Shown: positions 1-7,735 of the stretch, one piece after another | How the letters are laid out: each line of letters begins with the position of its first letter | Numbering within the stretch: the stretch's first letter is position 1 | Source of the DNA: an uncultured Lachnospiraceae bacterium | Lineage (GTDB): Bacteria; Bacillota; Clostridia; Lachnospirales; Lachnospiraceae | Length of the DNA stretch: 64,000 nt | Direction of reading: 5' to 3' | Assembly: GCA_947625205.1 (NCBI GenBank) | Contig: CANQNN010000007.1 | Span: 51,497-115,496, forward strand | Notes under the pieces: generated by a model | The model's input: the letters and a program-made list of their open reading frames with translations, nothing else | The model's database searches: none | What the model was told of the DNA's origin: nothing | Made by a program: the position numbers and the translations under genes

Positions 1-1
1 G

Positions 2-1363
2 TGCGCTGAGATCGATACTCCGGAAGATCTGCGGGAAGTAAGAAATAGAGTGATAGAAGCGGATGATCGGACAGTCTATATGAGTTTTTCTGCCGATATC
101 ATACACAGCGGGCATATCTCTATTATCAGAAAAGCAGCCAGACTTGGTAAACTGACGATCGGCGTGCTTACAGACGAAGTGGTTGCAGGTTATAAGCGGT
201 TCCCCTTATTGCCGTATGAGGAGCGCAAGATAATGTTTGAAAATATTATAGGAGTATGTCGGGTCGTAGAACAGGATACGTTGAGTTATAAAGCCAATTT
301 AGAAAAATATCGACCGGATTATGTCGTACACGGTGACGATTGGGTGACGGGATTTTTAAAACCGGTCAGAGACGAGGTGGTTGCCGTGCTGGATACGTAT
401 GGCGGAACACTGGTAGAATATCCCTATCGTAGTGAACAAAAATATAAGGAGTTGGAAAAGAGGGCAAGAGCGGAGTTGTCTATGCCGGATGCCAGACGTA
501 AGCGGTTGAGGCGTTCTATTGAAATGAAAGGTATGGTCACGGCGATGGAGGCACACAGTGGACTGACCGGCCTTTTGGTAGAGAATACGGTGGTGTATCA
601 GGATGGTGGCAGTAGACAGTTTGATGCGATGTGGGTAAGTTCTCTGTGTGATTCTACCGCGAAAGGAAAACCGGATATAGAATTGGTGGATATGACTTCC
701 CGTTTGCGGACGATCGATGAGATCATGGATGTTACCACAAAGCCGATCATCTTTGACGGGGACACAGGCGGTTTGACGGAGCATTTTGTATATACGGTCA
801 GAACGCTGGAACGCATGGGCGTTTCTATGATTATTATTGAGGACAAGACTGGTCTGAAAAAGAATTCTTTGTTTGGCACCGAGGTAGCGCAAACGCAGGA
901 TGACATTGAGAATTTTTGTGAAAAAATAGCTGCGGGTAAACGAGCTCAGAAGACAGATGATTTTATGATTTGTGCGCGTATTGAGAGCTTGATATTAGAG
1001 AAGGGAATGGAAGATGCCTTAACGCGAGCGGCGGCTTATGTACAGGCCGGGGCGGATGCAATCATGATACATAGCCGTAAAAAGGATCCCGCTGAGATCT
1101 TTGAATTTTTGAGGAAATTTCGTGCCGTCAATGCAACTGTGCCGATAGTGGTAGTGCCTACATCGTATAGTACGGTTACGGAAGAGGAATTGAAGGCGCA
1201 CGGTGTTAATGTGGTTATTTATGCCAATCAAATGACAAGAGCTGGTGTTCCGGCGATGCAGAACGCTGCGAAAATTATTTTAGAAAACCATAGAGCGGCA
1301 GAATGCGATGATATCTGTATGCCGTTTCGGGATATTATTCATTTAATTCCGGAGGAAGTCTAA
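2..1363 (+). CDS. Cytidylyltransferase-PEP mutase fusion (5' partial)
   Basis: PEP mutase isomerises phosphoenolpyruvate to phosphonopyruvate, the entry step of phosphonate synthesis. The C-terminal half carries the family signature EDKTGLKKNS, and the middle part is a cytidylyltransferase-like domain with an HSGH motif (in FSADIIHSGH) and a KRFPLLPYEER segment. The frame is open to the left edge; the GTG at 50 is internal, because the 16 codons before it read EIDTPEDL, the usual C-terminal signature of a sugar-nucleotidyltransferase domain. The true start, and probably a third domain, therefore lie outside the window. CyTase-PepM fusion is also seen in fosfomycin Fom1, where the CyTase makes CMP-2-hydroxyethylphosphonate; the same job here is inference. 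The next gene starts 2 nt after the stop, with its ribosome binding site inside this gene's end. Confidence 0.88.
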   Translation, partial: CAEIDTPEDLREVRNRVIEADDRTVYMSFSADIIHSGHISIIRKAARLGKLTIGVLTDEVVAGYKRFPLLPYEERKIMFENIIGVCRVVEQDTLSYKANLEKYRPDYVVHGDDWVTGFLKPVRDEVVAVLDTYGGTLVEYPYRSEQKYKELEKRARAELSMPDARRKRLRRSIEMKGMVTAMEAHSGLTGLLVENTVVYQDGGSRQFDAMWVSSLCDSTAKGKPDIELVDMTSRLRTIDEIMDVTTKPIIFDGDTGGLTEHFVYTVRTLERMGVSMIIIEDKTGLKKNSLFGTEVAQTQDDIENFCEKIAAGKRAQKTDDFMICARIESLILEKGMEDALTRAAAYVQAGADAIMIHSRKKDPAEIFEFLRKFRAVNATVPIVVVPTSYSTVTEEELKAHGVNVVIYANQMTRAGVPAMQNAAKIILENHRAAECDDICMPFRDIIHLIPEEV

Positions 1364-1365
1364 AG

Positions 1366-1881
1366 ATGCAAAAAGGAAGATTATTTTGGATCACGGGGTT
1401 GTCTGGAGCAGGAAAGACTACGATCGGTACTATGTTATATAATTATCTGAAAGAAAAAGAAAGCAATGTCGTTTTCTTAGACGGAGATATTGTCAGAGAT
1501 ATCTATCAAAATAATAAAGATTATACGGTCGAGGGCCGTAATAAGGTCGCATATACGAATATGCGCCTGTGCAAAATGCTTACAGAACAGGGCATCGATG
1601 TGGTTGGGGCCTTTATAGCAATGCGTGATGAATATCGTGACTGGAACAGGGAACATATTGAGAAATATTATGAGATATATCTTCAAGTTCCGGTAGAAGA
1701 ATTGATCAGGCGGGATAGCAAGGGCCTCTATAGACGCGCATTAAATCATGAGATATCGGATGTTTATGGCATTGATATGGCATATGAAGAACCCAAGGAT
1801 CCGGATATTACGATAGTAAATGATTTTTCTTATACCCCACAGGAAGTGCTTGACATTTTGAAGAAAAGATTCAGGCTATAG
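1366..1881 (+). CDS. Adenylylsulfate-kinase-like P-loop kinase
   Basis: A 171-residue CysC-like protein with a Walker A motif GLSGAGKTT at residues 11-19 and the APS-kinase-type FLDGD segment near residue 40. CysC enzymes phosphorylate adenylylsulfate to PAPS. Here the gene sits between PEP mutase and a phosphonoacetaldehyde-reductase-like gene with 2-nt junctions, and no ATP sulfurylase or other sulfate-assimilation gene is nearby. The substrate may therefore be something other than APS, for example a sugar or phosphonate intermediate. The family call is solid; the substrate is unknown. Confidence 0.75.
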   Translation: MQKGRLFWITGLSGAGKTTIGTMLYNYLKEKESNVVFLDGDIVRDIYQNNKDYTVEGRNKVAYTNMRLCKMLTEQGIDVVGAFIAMRDEYRDWNREHIEKYYEIYLQVPVEELIRRDSKGLYRRALNHEISDVYGIDMAYEEPKDPDITIVNDFSYTPQEVLDILKKRFRL

Positions 1882-1883
1882 AT

Positions 1884-2975
1884 ATGAGCAGGATGACTGA
1901 AATGAATCAGGAAATAAAACTGGATAAACTTTCCTATTTTTTGGCGAGGAAAAAAACTTTTTTAGTCTGCGGCAGATCATTTGATCAATTATGCATAAAA
2001 GAAGACGTGGAACGTGCCTGCGGAGAGATATTCCGTTTTTCGGATTTTTCTCCTAATCCCCAATATGAAGATATTTGCAAAGGGGTAGATCTATTCCGCA
2101 GTGAAAATTGTGATGCGATTCTTGCAGTGGGAGGCGGCAGTGCGATCGACGTCGCAAAAAGCATCAAGTTATTTTCAACGATGGATCCGGGAGATATTTA
2201 TCTTGATTAGACACCCGTTGCATCAGACATACTTTTTATTGCCATTCCGACAACTGCCGGCAGCGGAAGTGAGTCGACCCGTCATATCGTGCTGTATTAT
2301 ATGGGAGAAAAACGATCTATTTCACATAACATGGCACTTCCGGACTACTATGTTTTAGAACCGATGGTATTACAAGGGCTTTCTCAATATCAGAAAAAAT
2401 GTACGATGCTTGATGCGTTATGTCAAGGGATCGAATCTTGGTGGTCAGTTAATTCTACAGAACAAAGTATTGTATTTTCTGAGGATGTGGTTCGGCGGAT
2501 CGTTGCTAATTGGGCGGAGTATATAGAAGATAATACAGTTCATGCCGCGCGGCAGATCATGATGGCTTCAAATAGTGCAGGAAAGGCAATTAATATCACA
2601 TCGACGACAGCGGCCCACGCGATGAGTTATAAGCTGACTACTATGTTTGACATTCCACATGGTCATGCCGTAGCCTTGTGTATGCAGCATGTGTGGGAAT
2701 ATCTGCTTGACCATATACCCCAATGTATTGACATAAGAGGTACAGAGCACTTACAGGTTGTTTTAAACGATATTCAACGGCAGATCAGTTTAGATTATTT
2801 CAAACAGATGTGCATTAATTTGGAAATGCGATGTCCCGTGTCGCGGGATAAAAGTAATCAATTAGAGGAATTGACAGAATCGGTCAATCTTGTCAGATTA
2901 AGAAATTATCCTGTTGCAATACAGGAAGACGATATAAAAAGAATATATGCGAGGATACTGCAGGATGAGAGCTGA
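1884..2975 (+). pseudogene. Fe-dependent alcohol dehydrogenase, phosphonoacetaldehyde reductase type, interrupted by in-frame TAG
   Basis: Two halves in the same frame together make one complete iron-containing alcohol dehydrogenase of about 363 codons, split by a TAG at 2208-2210. Before the stop is the nucleotide-binding GGGSAIDVAK motif; after it come IPTTAGSGSES, DALCQGIESWWSVNS, AAHAMSY and IPHGHA, which carry the family's metal-binding Asp/His positions (the His after DALC is Gln here). Flanked by PEP mutase and phosphonopyruvate decarboxylase, it would reduce phosphonoacetaldehyde to 2-hydroxyethylphosphonate. Sequence on both sides of the TAG is intact, so the lesion is recent, a sequencing error, or read through. 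Other genes here (for example the NifD-like gene) end in TAG, so the code is not reassigned. The start (1884, 1893 or 1902) is uncertain for lack of a clear ribosome binding site. Confidence 0.8.
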
Positions 2976-4089
2976 AGATTTTGTAAATGTAATAGGAAGT
3001 GAGTTTTTTACTGGTGTACCGGATTCTCAATTAAAAGCGTTGTGCGATTATCTTATGTTTCGTTATGGGATCGATGAGAGACATCACGTTGTCGCGGCAA
3101 ATGAGGGAAATTGCGTTGGTATAGCGAGTGGGTATTATTTAGCAACCGGGAAAATACCTGTCGTATATATGCAAAATTCCGGGGAAGGAAATGCGATCAA
3201 TCCGATCGCCTCGCTGTTGAGTGATGAGGTATATGCGATCCCTATGATTTTTGTAATAGGTTGGCGTGGCGAACCTGGCATACATGATGAACCGCAGCAT
3301 GTTTATCAAGGCAAAATAACATTAAAACTGTTAGAAGATATGGATATCACATACTGCGTTGTTGATAGTGATACTTCCAAGGCAGAACTGCAGCATACTA
3401 TGGAAGGATTTCAGACTATTCTCGCAAAAGGGAAAAGTGTAGCGTTGGTGGTACGCAAAAATGCTCTTATTAATGAGAAGGACATAAAGTACAGTAATCC
3501 CTATTCTTTATGTCGTGAAACTGTGATCAACAAAATTCTGGATCATACGGGGAATGATTTTATTATTTCAACGACCGGTAAGATAAGCAGGGAACTTTAT
3601 GAACTTAGACAGGCAAGAGGCGAAGGGCACCAGAATGATTTCCTTACAGTAGGCTCCATGGGACATAGTTCATCCATTGCATTGGGAGTCGCTGTTAATA
3701 GGCCTGAAAAGAAGATCTGGTGTATCGACGGTGATGGTGCTATGCTGATGCATATGGGGGCAGTAGCGGTAATTGGCAGTTTACACCCTCATAATCTGAT
3801 ACATATTGTTCTTAATAATGGTTCTCATGAGACAGTAGGCGGTATGCCAACTGTGGCTTCCAACAGAAATTTGGCAGATATTGCAAAAGCATGTGGATAT
3901 GAGTATGCAGTCAGCGTAGAAAATGAAGCAGATTTGAATCGGATATTGCGGGAAGTTCAGCAAAGAAAGGAATTGACCTTTGTTGAGATCAAATGCGCTA
4001 TAGGGTCTCGTAAGGATTTGGGCAGACCGGCAGAAAAACCAAAGGAAAGTAAGGAAGATTTTATGGGGGCGCTGAATATGTCCTGCTGA
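2965..4089 (+). CDS. Phosphonopyruvate decarboxylase
   Basis: A thiamine-diphosphate enzyme that decarboxylates phosphonopyruvate to phosphonoacetaldehyde and so pulls the unfavourable PEP mutase reaction forward. It opens with the family-typical MRAEDFVN...FFTGVPDSQL. The C-terminal half has the TPP-binding motif: GDGAMLMHMG followed about 25 residues later by NNGSHETVGG. At 374 residues it has the usual length. ATG 2965 is preferred over 2947 because GAGGA lies 9 nt before it and the protein then begins as its relatives do; this overlaps the dehydrogenase stop by 11 nt, showing tight coupling. Together with PEP mutase and the reductase it forms the early pathway to 2-hydroxyethylphosphonate. 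Confidence 0.9.
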   Translation: MRAEDFVNVIGSEFFTGVPDSQLKALCDYLMFRYGIDERHHVVAANEGNCVGIASGYYLATGKIPVVYMQNSGEGNAINPIASLLSDEVYAIPMIFVIGWRGEPGIHDEPQHVYQGKITLKLLEDMDITYCVVDSDTSKAELQHTMEGFQTILAKGKSVALVVRKNALINEKDIKYSNPYSLCRETVINKILDHTGNDFIISTTGKISRELYELRQARGEGHQNDFLTVGSMGHSSSIALGVAVNRPEKKIWCIDGDGAMLMHMGAVAVIGSLHPHNLIHIVLNNGSHETVGGMPTVASNRNLADIAKACGYEYAVSVENEADLNRILREVQQRKELTFVEIKCAIGSRKDLGRPAEKPKESKEDFMGALNMSC

Positions 4090-4139
4090 CCAGCGGTATA
4101 TTAGATTTATCGTATACAGAAAGGATATACAATATCGCT

Positions 4140-5480
4140 ATGCAGATCATCAGTTCCATACATTCTATTATAGATTTAAAACGCCCCCGACAAGGCATCG
4201 GGGATCTATGGAAGGCAGGATTTGACAATGCGCTGTTGGATTTCTCCGCGCTCTGTACGAGTGAGACGTTAGAGCATTTGGGTGAGATCAGACTGAAGAA
4301 CAGTTGCGGCACAATGGTGGCACAAGATCCGGGACTGTTAAAAGAGTATGCACATGCCTGGGCGGATCAATGCAGGAGCCGTGACCTTGTGCTGTCTGTT
4401 GCCCGTGCTCCGTTTCTTGCAGAAGATTCAAAAAGGCATGATCTGCAAAGGACGATTTCTGCACTTGCCATAGAAAGCATTAAGTTTTGTGGGGAGATCT
4501 CCTGTCCATATCTGATCATCCGGTTTCCGTGCATCACAGAAAACAGTCACGATTTCTATCTCAGTCTTGCCAAGACCGCCCGTGAAAATCATGTCACGAT
4601 CCTTCTTGAGAATCAATGCCGGGATATAGGCGGACATCTTGTGCGGGGATTCTGCGCGGATGAGCAGGAAGCTGCGGCGCGGGTGGACGGACTGAATCGA
4701 TCCGCATCAGAGCGGTACGGTCCCTGGAACGGACAGACGGAGCAGGAAGTTGTCGGTTCGGGACCGCACATGACCGGGCAGCAGGACAATTATTTCGGCT
4801 TCTGCATGGATGTAGGCGCCTGCAATCTTTGCGGACAGAATATGTATGATTTTGCCGTAGCTTTGGGTGACCGGATCAAGGCGGTCGTATTGCGCGACTG
4901 CGATGGCAGCAGTGATGCGTCGCTGCTTCCCTTTACATGTGTGAAAAAAGGACAAACGCAGACAGACTGGTTGAATCTGATTCGCGGACTTAGGCGGATT
5001 CGGTTTGACGGCTGCCTGATCATGGATTATGCGGACACGGCGGCAGCCTGTTCGCCGATCCTCAAGCCGCATCTGCTTGCTCTGGCAAAAGCACAGGGCG
5101 ATTATTTTGCATGGCAGATCGGAATGGAGCGGATGCTGGAACAATACTCTTCGCGGGTGCTCTTCGGCGCGGGAAATATGTGTAGAAATTATATGAAGAA
5201 TTACGGGGACGCATATCCACCGCTTTTTACTTGTGATAATAATAAATCTTTGTGGGATACAGATTTTTGCGGACTGACTGTCAGATCGCCGGAGGCGCTT
5301 AAAAGTCTGCCGTCTGATTGCGCGATATTTATCTGCAATATTTATTACAGGGAGATAGAAGCGCAGTTGAAGGATATGGGGCTTCCGAATCCGATCGTAT
5401 ATTTTAATGACGAGTATATGCCGACTTTTTATGTGGACAGGCTGGATTCGATGACGAGAAAGTGCGACGGGCAGTTATGA
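4140..5480 (+). CDS. TIM-barrel (AP endonuclease 2-like) protein with altered active site and extra C-terminal domain
   Basis: A 446-residue protein whose first 320 residues are a xylose-isomerase-like TIM barrel paralogous to the next gene; compare LLENQCRDIGGHL here with CIENLYDNIGGHL there. The metal-site motifs are changed: DTGH of the neighbour is DVGA, HIHDND is VLRDCD, and the late SFETA is IMDYA. The barrel is thus probably not a normal metal-dependent isomerase. Residues from about 330 form a second nucleotide-binding-like domain (LFGAGNMCRNYM, TCDNNKSLWD, then IFICNIYYREIEAQL), a module often seen in clostridial glycan clusters. Codon use and position after the decarboxylase suggest membership of the phosphonate/glycan cluster. 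Function unknown. Confidence 0.65.
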   Translation: MQIISSIHSIIDLKRPRQGIGDLWKAGFDNALLDFSALCTSETLEHLGEIRLKNSCGTMVAQDPGLLKEYAHAWADQCRSRDLVLSVARAPFLAEDSKRHDLQRTISALAIESIKFCGEISCPYLIIRFPCITENSHDFYLSLAKTARENHVTILLENQCRDIGGHLVRGFCADEQEAAARVDGLNRSASERYGPWNGQTEQEVVGSGPHMTGQQDNYFGFCMDVGACNLCGQNMYDFAVALGDRIKAVVLRDCDGSSDASLLPFTCVKKGQTQTDWLNLIRGLRRIRFDGCLIMDYADTAAACSPILKPHLLALAKAQGDYFAWQIGMERMLEQYSSRVLFGAGNMCRNYMKNYGDAYPPLFTCDNNKSLWDTDFCGLTVRSPEALKSLPSDCAIFICNIYYREIEAQLKDMGLPNPIVYFNDEYMPTFYVDRLDSMTRKCDGQL

Positions 5481-5576
5481 TACCTGATATCGATTGAAGG
5501 ATGCGTATTTCTGTCCGAATTCGGAGCGGGCGGTGTGCGCCAAATGGGGAAAACATGGGAAAAGAGGACATGGCGG

Positions 5577-6509
5577 ATGGCAGGGATCGGTGTACAGACG
5601 AAAAATGTGATAAGCGATAAAGACCCGTCAGAGGGTTTCCGGCTGTTAAAGGAGACCGGATTTTCGGATGCGGATTTCAGTCTGAACGGGTATCTTTTGA
5701 ATACGGATCTGTACCGTAATACGGTGAACAAATTTTTTGACCGGAGTATTACGGAACTGGAGGATTTTTTTACGCCGCACAAGGAGGCTGCTAAGAAGGC
5801 GGGCATCGCCATCAGTCAGATGCATATGCCGTACCCGGTTTATATACCTACAGGCAAAAAGGAAGTCAATGATTACTTGTGGAATGAGGCCGCACCAAAG
5901 AGTATGCAGATCTGTCATTTCTTAGAGTGCCCGTATATTGTGGTTCATGGCTTTAAGCTGGCAAAATATCTTGGATCTGAGGATGCTGAATGGGAGCGGA
6001 CAAAACAGTTTCTTGATTATCTGGCGCCTATGGCTAAAGAGATGGGGATCGTAGTCTGTATCGAAAATTTATATGACAACATTGGCGGGCATTTGGTGGA
6101 AGGACCGTGTTGCAATGTACATAAGGCTGTAGCCCGCATTGATGAATTTAATGACCGGTACGGTGCGGAGGTGCTGGGGTTTTGTTTTGACACGGGGCAT
6201 GCTAATCTGGTGGGTATTGATTTTGAGAGTTTTCTTGTTGGGCTTGGCGCACGGTTGAAGGTGTTGCATATTCATGATAATGATGGGATCTCCGATCTGC
6301 ATCAGATTCCGTTCACCTTTACAAAAACCAGGGAGAACAGGTCTTCCACAGACTGGGAGGGGTTCTTTAGAGGGATCAGGAAGTCTGGCTACCAAGGGAC
6401 GTTCAGTTTTGAGACAGCTCCTGTACTGTCTGCATTTCCAAGTGAGATGAAGGAGGATGTCCTTCGGTTCCTCGTAAGGATCGGGCGGTATTTTGAAGAA
6501 CAGATATAG
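5577..6509 (+). CDS. Sugar phosphate isomerase/epimerase family TIM-barrel protein
   Basis: A 310-residue AP_endonuc_2 / xylose-isomerase-like TIM barrel. Visible motifs are IENLYDNIGGHL, GFCFDTGHANLVG, HIHDND and SFETA, carrying the Glu, Asp, His and Glu that bind the divalent metal in this family. ATG 5577 is chosen because AGAGGA lies 8 nt upstream; the frame also has GTG 5535 and ATG 5544. Members isomerise or epimerise sugars, inosose or hydroxypyruvate; the substrate cannot be read from sequence. It is the intact partner of the preceding altered paralogue, and the two may form a heteromer (inference). Confidence 0.75.
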   Translation: MAGIGVQTKNVISDKDPSEGFRLLKETGFSDADFSLNGYLLNTDLYRNTVNKFFDRSITELEDFFTPHKEAAKKAGIAISQMHMPYPVYIPTGKKEVNDYLWNEAAPKSMQICHFLECPYIVVHGFKLAKYLGSEDAEWERTKQFLDYLAPMAKEMGIVVCIENLYDNIGGHLVEGPCCNVHKAVARIDEFNDRYGAEVLGFCFDTGHANLVGIDFESFLVGLGARLKVLHIHDNDGISDLHQIPFTFTKTRENRSSTDWEGFFRGIRKSGYQGTFSFETAPVLSAFPSEMKEDVLRFLVRIGRYFEEQI

Positions 6510-6555
6510 CAATATGGATGCACACAGTAATTGTACATAATTCTGAAAATATGTA

Positions 6556-6584
6556 TTGCAAAATACAGAACATACATTTATAAT
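6556..6584 (+). promoter_or_regulatory. Sigma-A-type promoter for the Rpn-like gene
   Basis: TTGCAA, a 17-bp spacer and TATAAT, about 155 nt upstream of the GTG start at 6740. The stretch between has no other recognisable element. Confidence 0.55.
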
Positions 6585-6739
6585 ACTATCATACATACAA
6601 CAAACAAGGCAACAAAGCCAGCACAGCGGCGATTCGTTCGGTATTGCCCAAATCTTCTATGACGAAACAGCGTTCCTGATTTCTCTGTTTTCCATCATAG
6701 ATTACCACGATTTACAACAGAGAAAGAGAGGAGCGTAAG

Positions 6740-7723
6740 GTGCAAAAGAAAAAAATTGCATCAGCCGGTGTGAAGTCTGTGAGCGGCACACCTTATGATG
6801 ATGTATTCCGCACACTAATGGTTAAATGCCCGGAATTGATGATACCGCTGATTAATGAGGCGTTTGACATGCATTATGGGAGTGAGGAGCCAGTACTGGT
6901 TTATCATAATGAATTTTATGCAGGAGGCAGGCAGAAGCGGGTTACGGACGCATATATGGGGATTCGGCACAGGAGATATCATATTGAGTGCCAGAGCACA
7001 TCTGACGGGACGGTCATGGTCCGGATGTTTGAGTATGATGCCCAAATCGCGCTAGAGAGCTTTGAGCAGAAGCGGAACAAAGTGAGATTTACCTTTCCGC
7101 ATTCCATGCTCCTGTATCTTAGGAGCAGCGTTAATACTCCTAAGAGGATGAAGGTGACTGTCCGCGTTCCGGGAGACAGGGCAAGATATAAAGTGCCGGT
7201 CATGAAAGTGTCGGAGTATTCGGCACAGGAGCTTTTGGATAAGGATCTTGTTTTTCTGATCCCATTTCATTTATTCAGATATGAGAAAGAGATGAAGCTG
7301 TATGGGCAGGAGAAAGAGTGGCTGGAAAAGCTCAAAGGCAATTATAGGAAGATCGTCAGGTATCTGAGCGAAAAGGTAGCGGATATGTCTTTGACGGCAT
7401 TGCAGTGCCGGATGATACAGGAAATGACCAAAAAGATAGCAGAAAGTCTTGCGGCAGACCATGCGGAAGTGAGAGAAGGAGTGATAGAAATCATGGGTGG
7501 ACAGGTATTGGAATTAGAATGTGAAAAATTCTGGAAAGAAACGGTAGAGGAAAGCAGGCGCAAAGGTGCAGAGCAAGGCATAGCGCAAGGACTTGCTGCG
7601 CTTGTTAAGACCCTTAAGCCGCTTTTGCATGATGAGGAGAAGATCTATGAAGCGGTGATAGCAAATGAAGCCTATGCGGACGTCACCAGAGAAAAAGTGA
7701 TGGAATATTACATGAATACCTGA
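6740..7723 (+). CDS. Rpn family recombination-promoting nuclease / PD-(D/E)XK transposase-like protein
   Basis: A 327-residue member of the Rpn/YhgA group. The N-terminal SGTPYDDVFRTLM segment is typical of the start, and the PD-(D/E)XK-like site is seen as VTDAYMGI...HIECQST (Asp, then Glu-x-Gln). The C-terminus is a charged helical region with RKGAEQGIAQGLA, common in this family. It uses GTG with GAGGAG 7-12 nt upstream and stands alone with its own promoter. No inverted repeats or target duplications were seen, so it is annotated as a nuclease-family gene rather than an insertion sequence. Relatives promote RecA-independent recombination in vitro; the cellular role is unclear. Confidence 0.75.
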   Translation: MQKKKIASAGVKSVSGTPYDDVFRTLMVKCPELMIPLINEAFDMHYGSEEPVLVYHNEFYAGGRQKRVTDAYMGIRHRRYHIECQSTSDGTVMVRMFEYDAQIALESFEQKRNKVRFTFPHSMLLYLRSSVNTPKRMKVTVRVPGDRARYKVPVMKVSEYSAQELLDKDLVFLIPFHLFRYEKEMKLYGQEKEWLEKLKGNYRKIVRYLSEKVADMSLTALQCRMIQEMTKKIAESLAADHAEVREGVIEIMGGQVLELECEKFWKETVEESRRKGAEQGIAQGLAALVKTLKPLLHDEEKIYEAVIANEAYADVTREKVMEYYMNT

Positions 7724-7735
7724 TATGACCCATTA

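Noticed and set aside
1884..2975. Pyrrolysine or genetic-code change as explanation of the TAG.
   Set aside because: Other genes in the window end in TAG with proper spacing, and no pyl gene is present here; a point mutation is simpler, although read-through is not excluded.
6740..7723. Annotating the Rpn-like gene as an insertion sequence.
   Set aside because: No terminal inverted repeats or target duplication were found around it.
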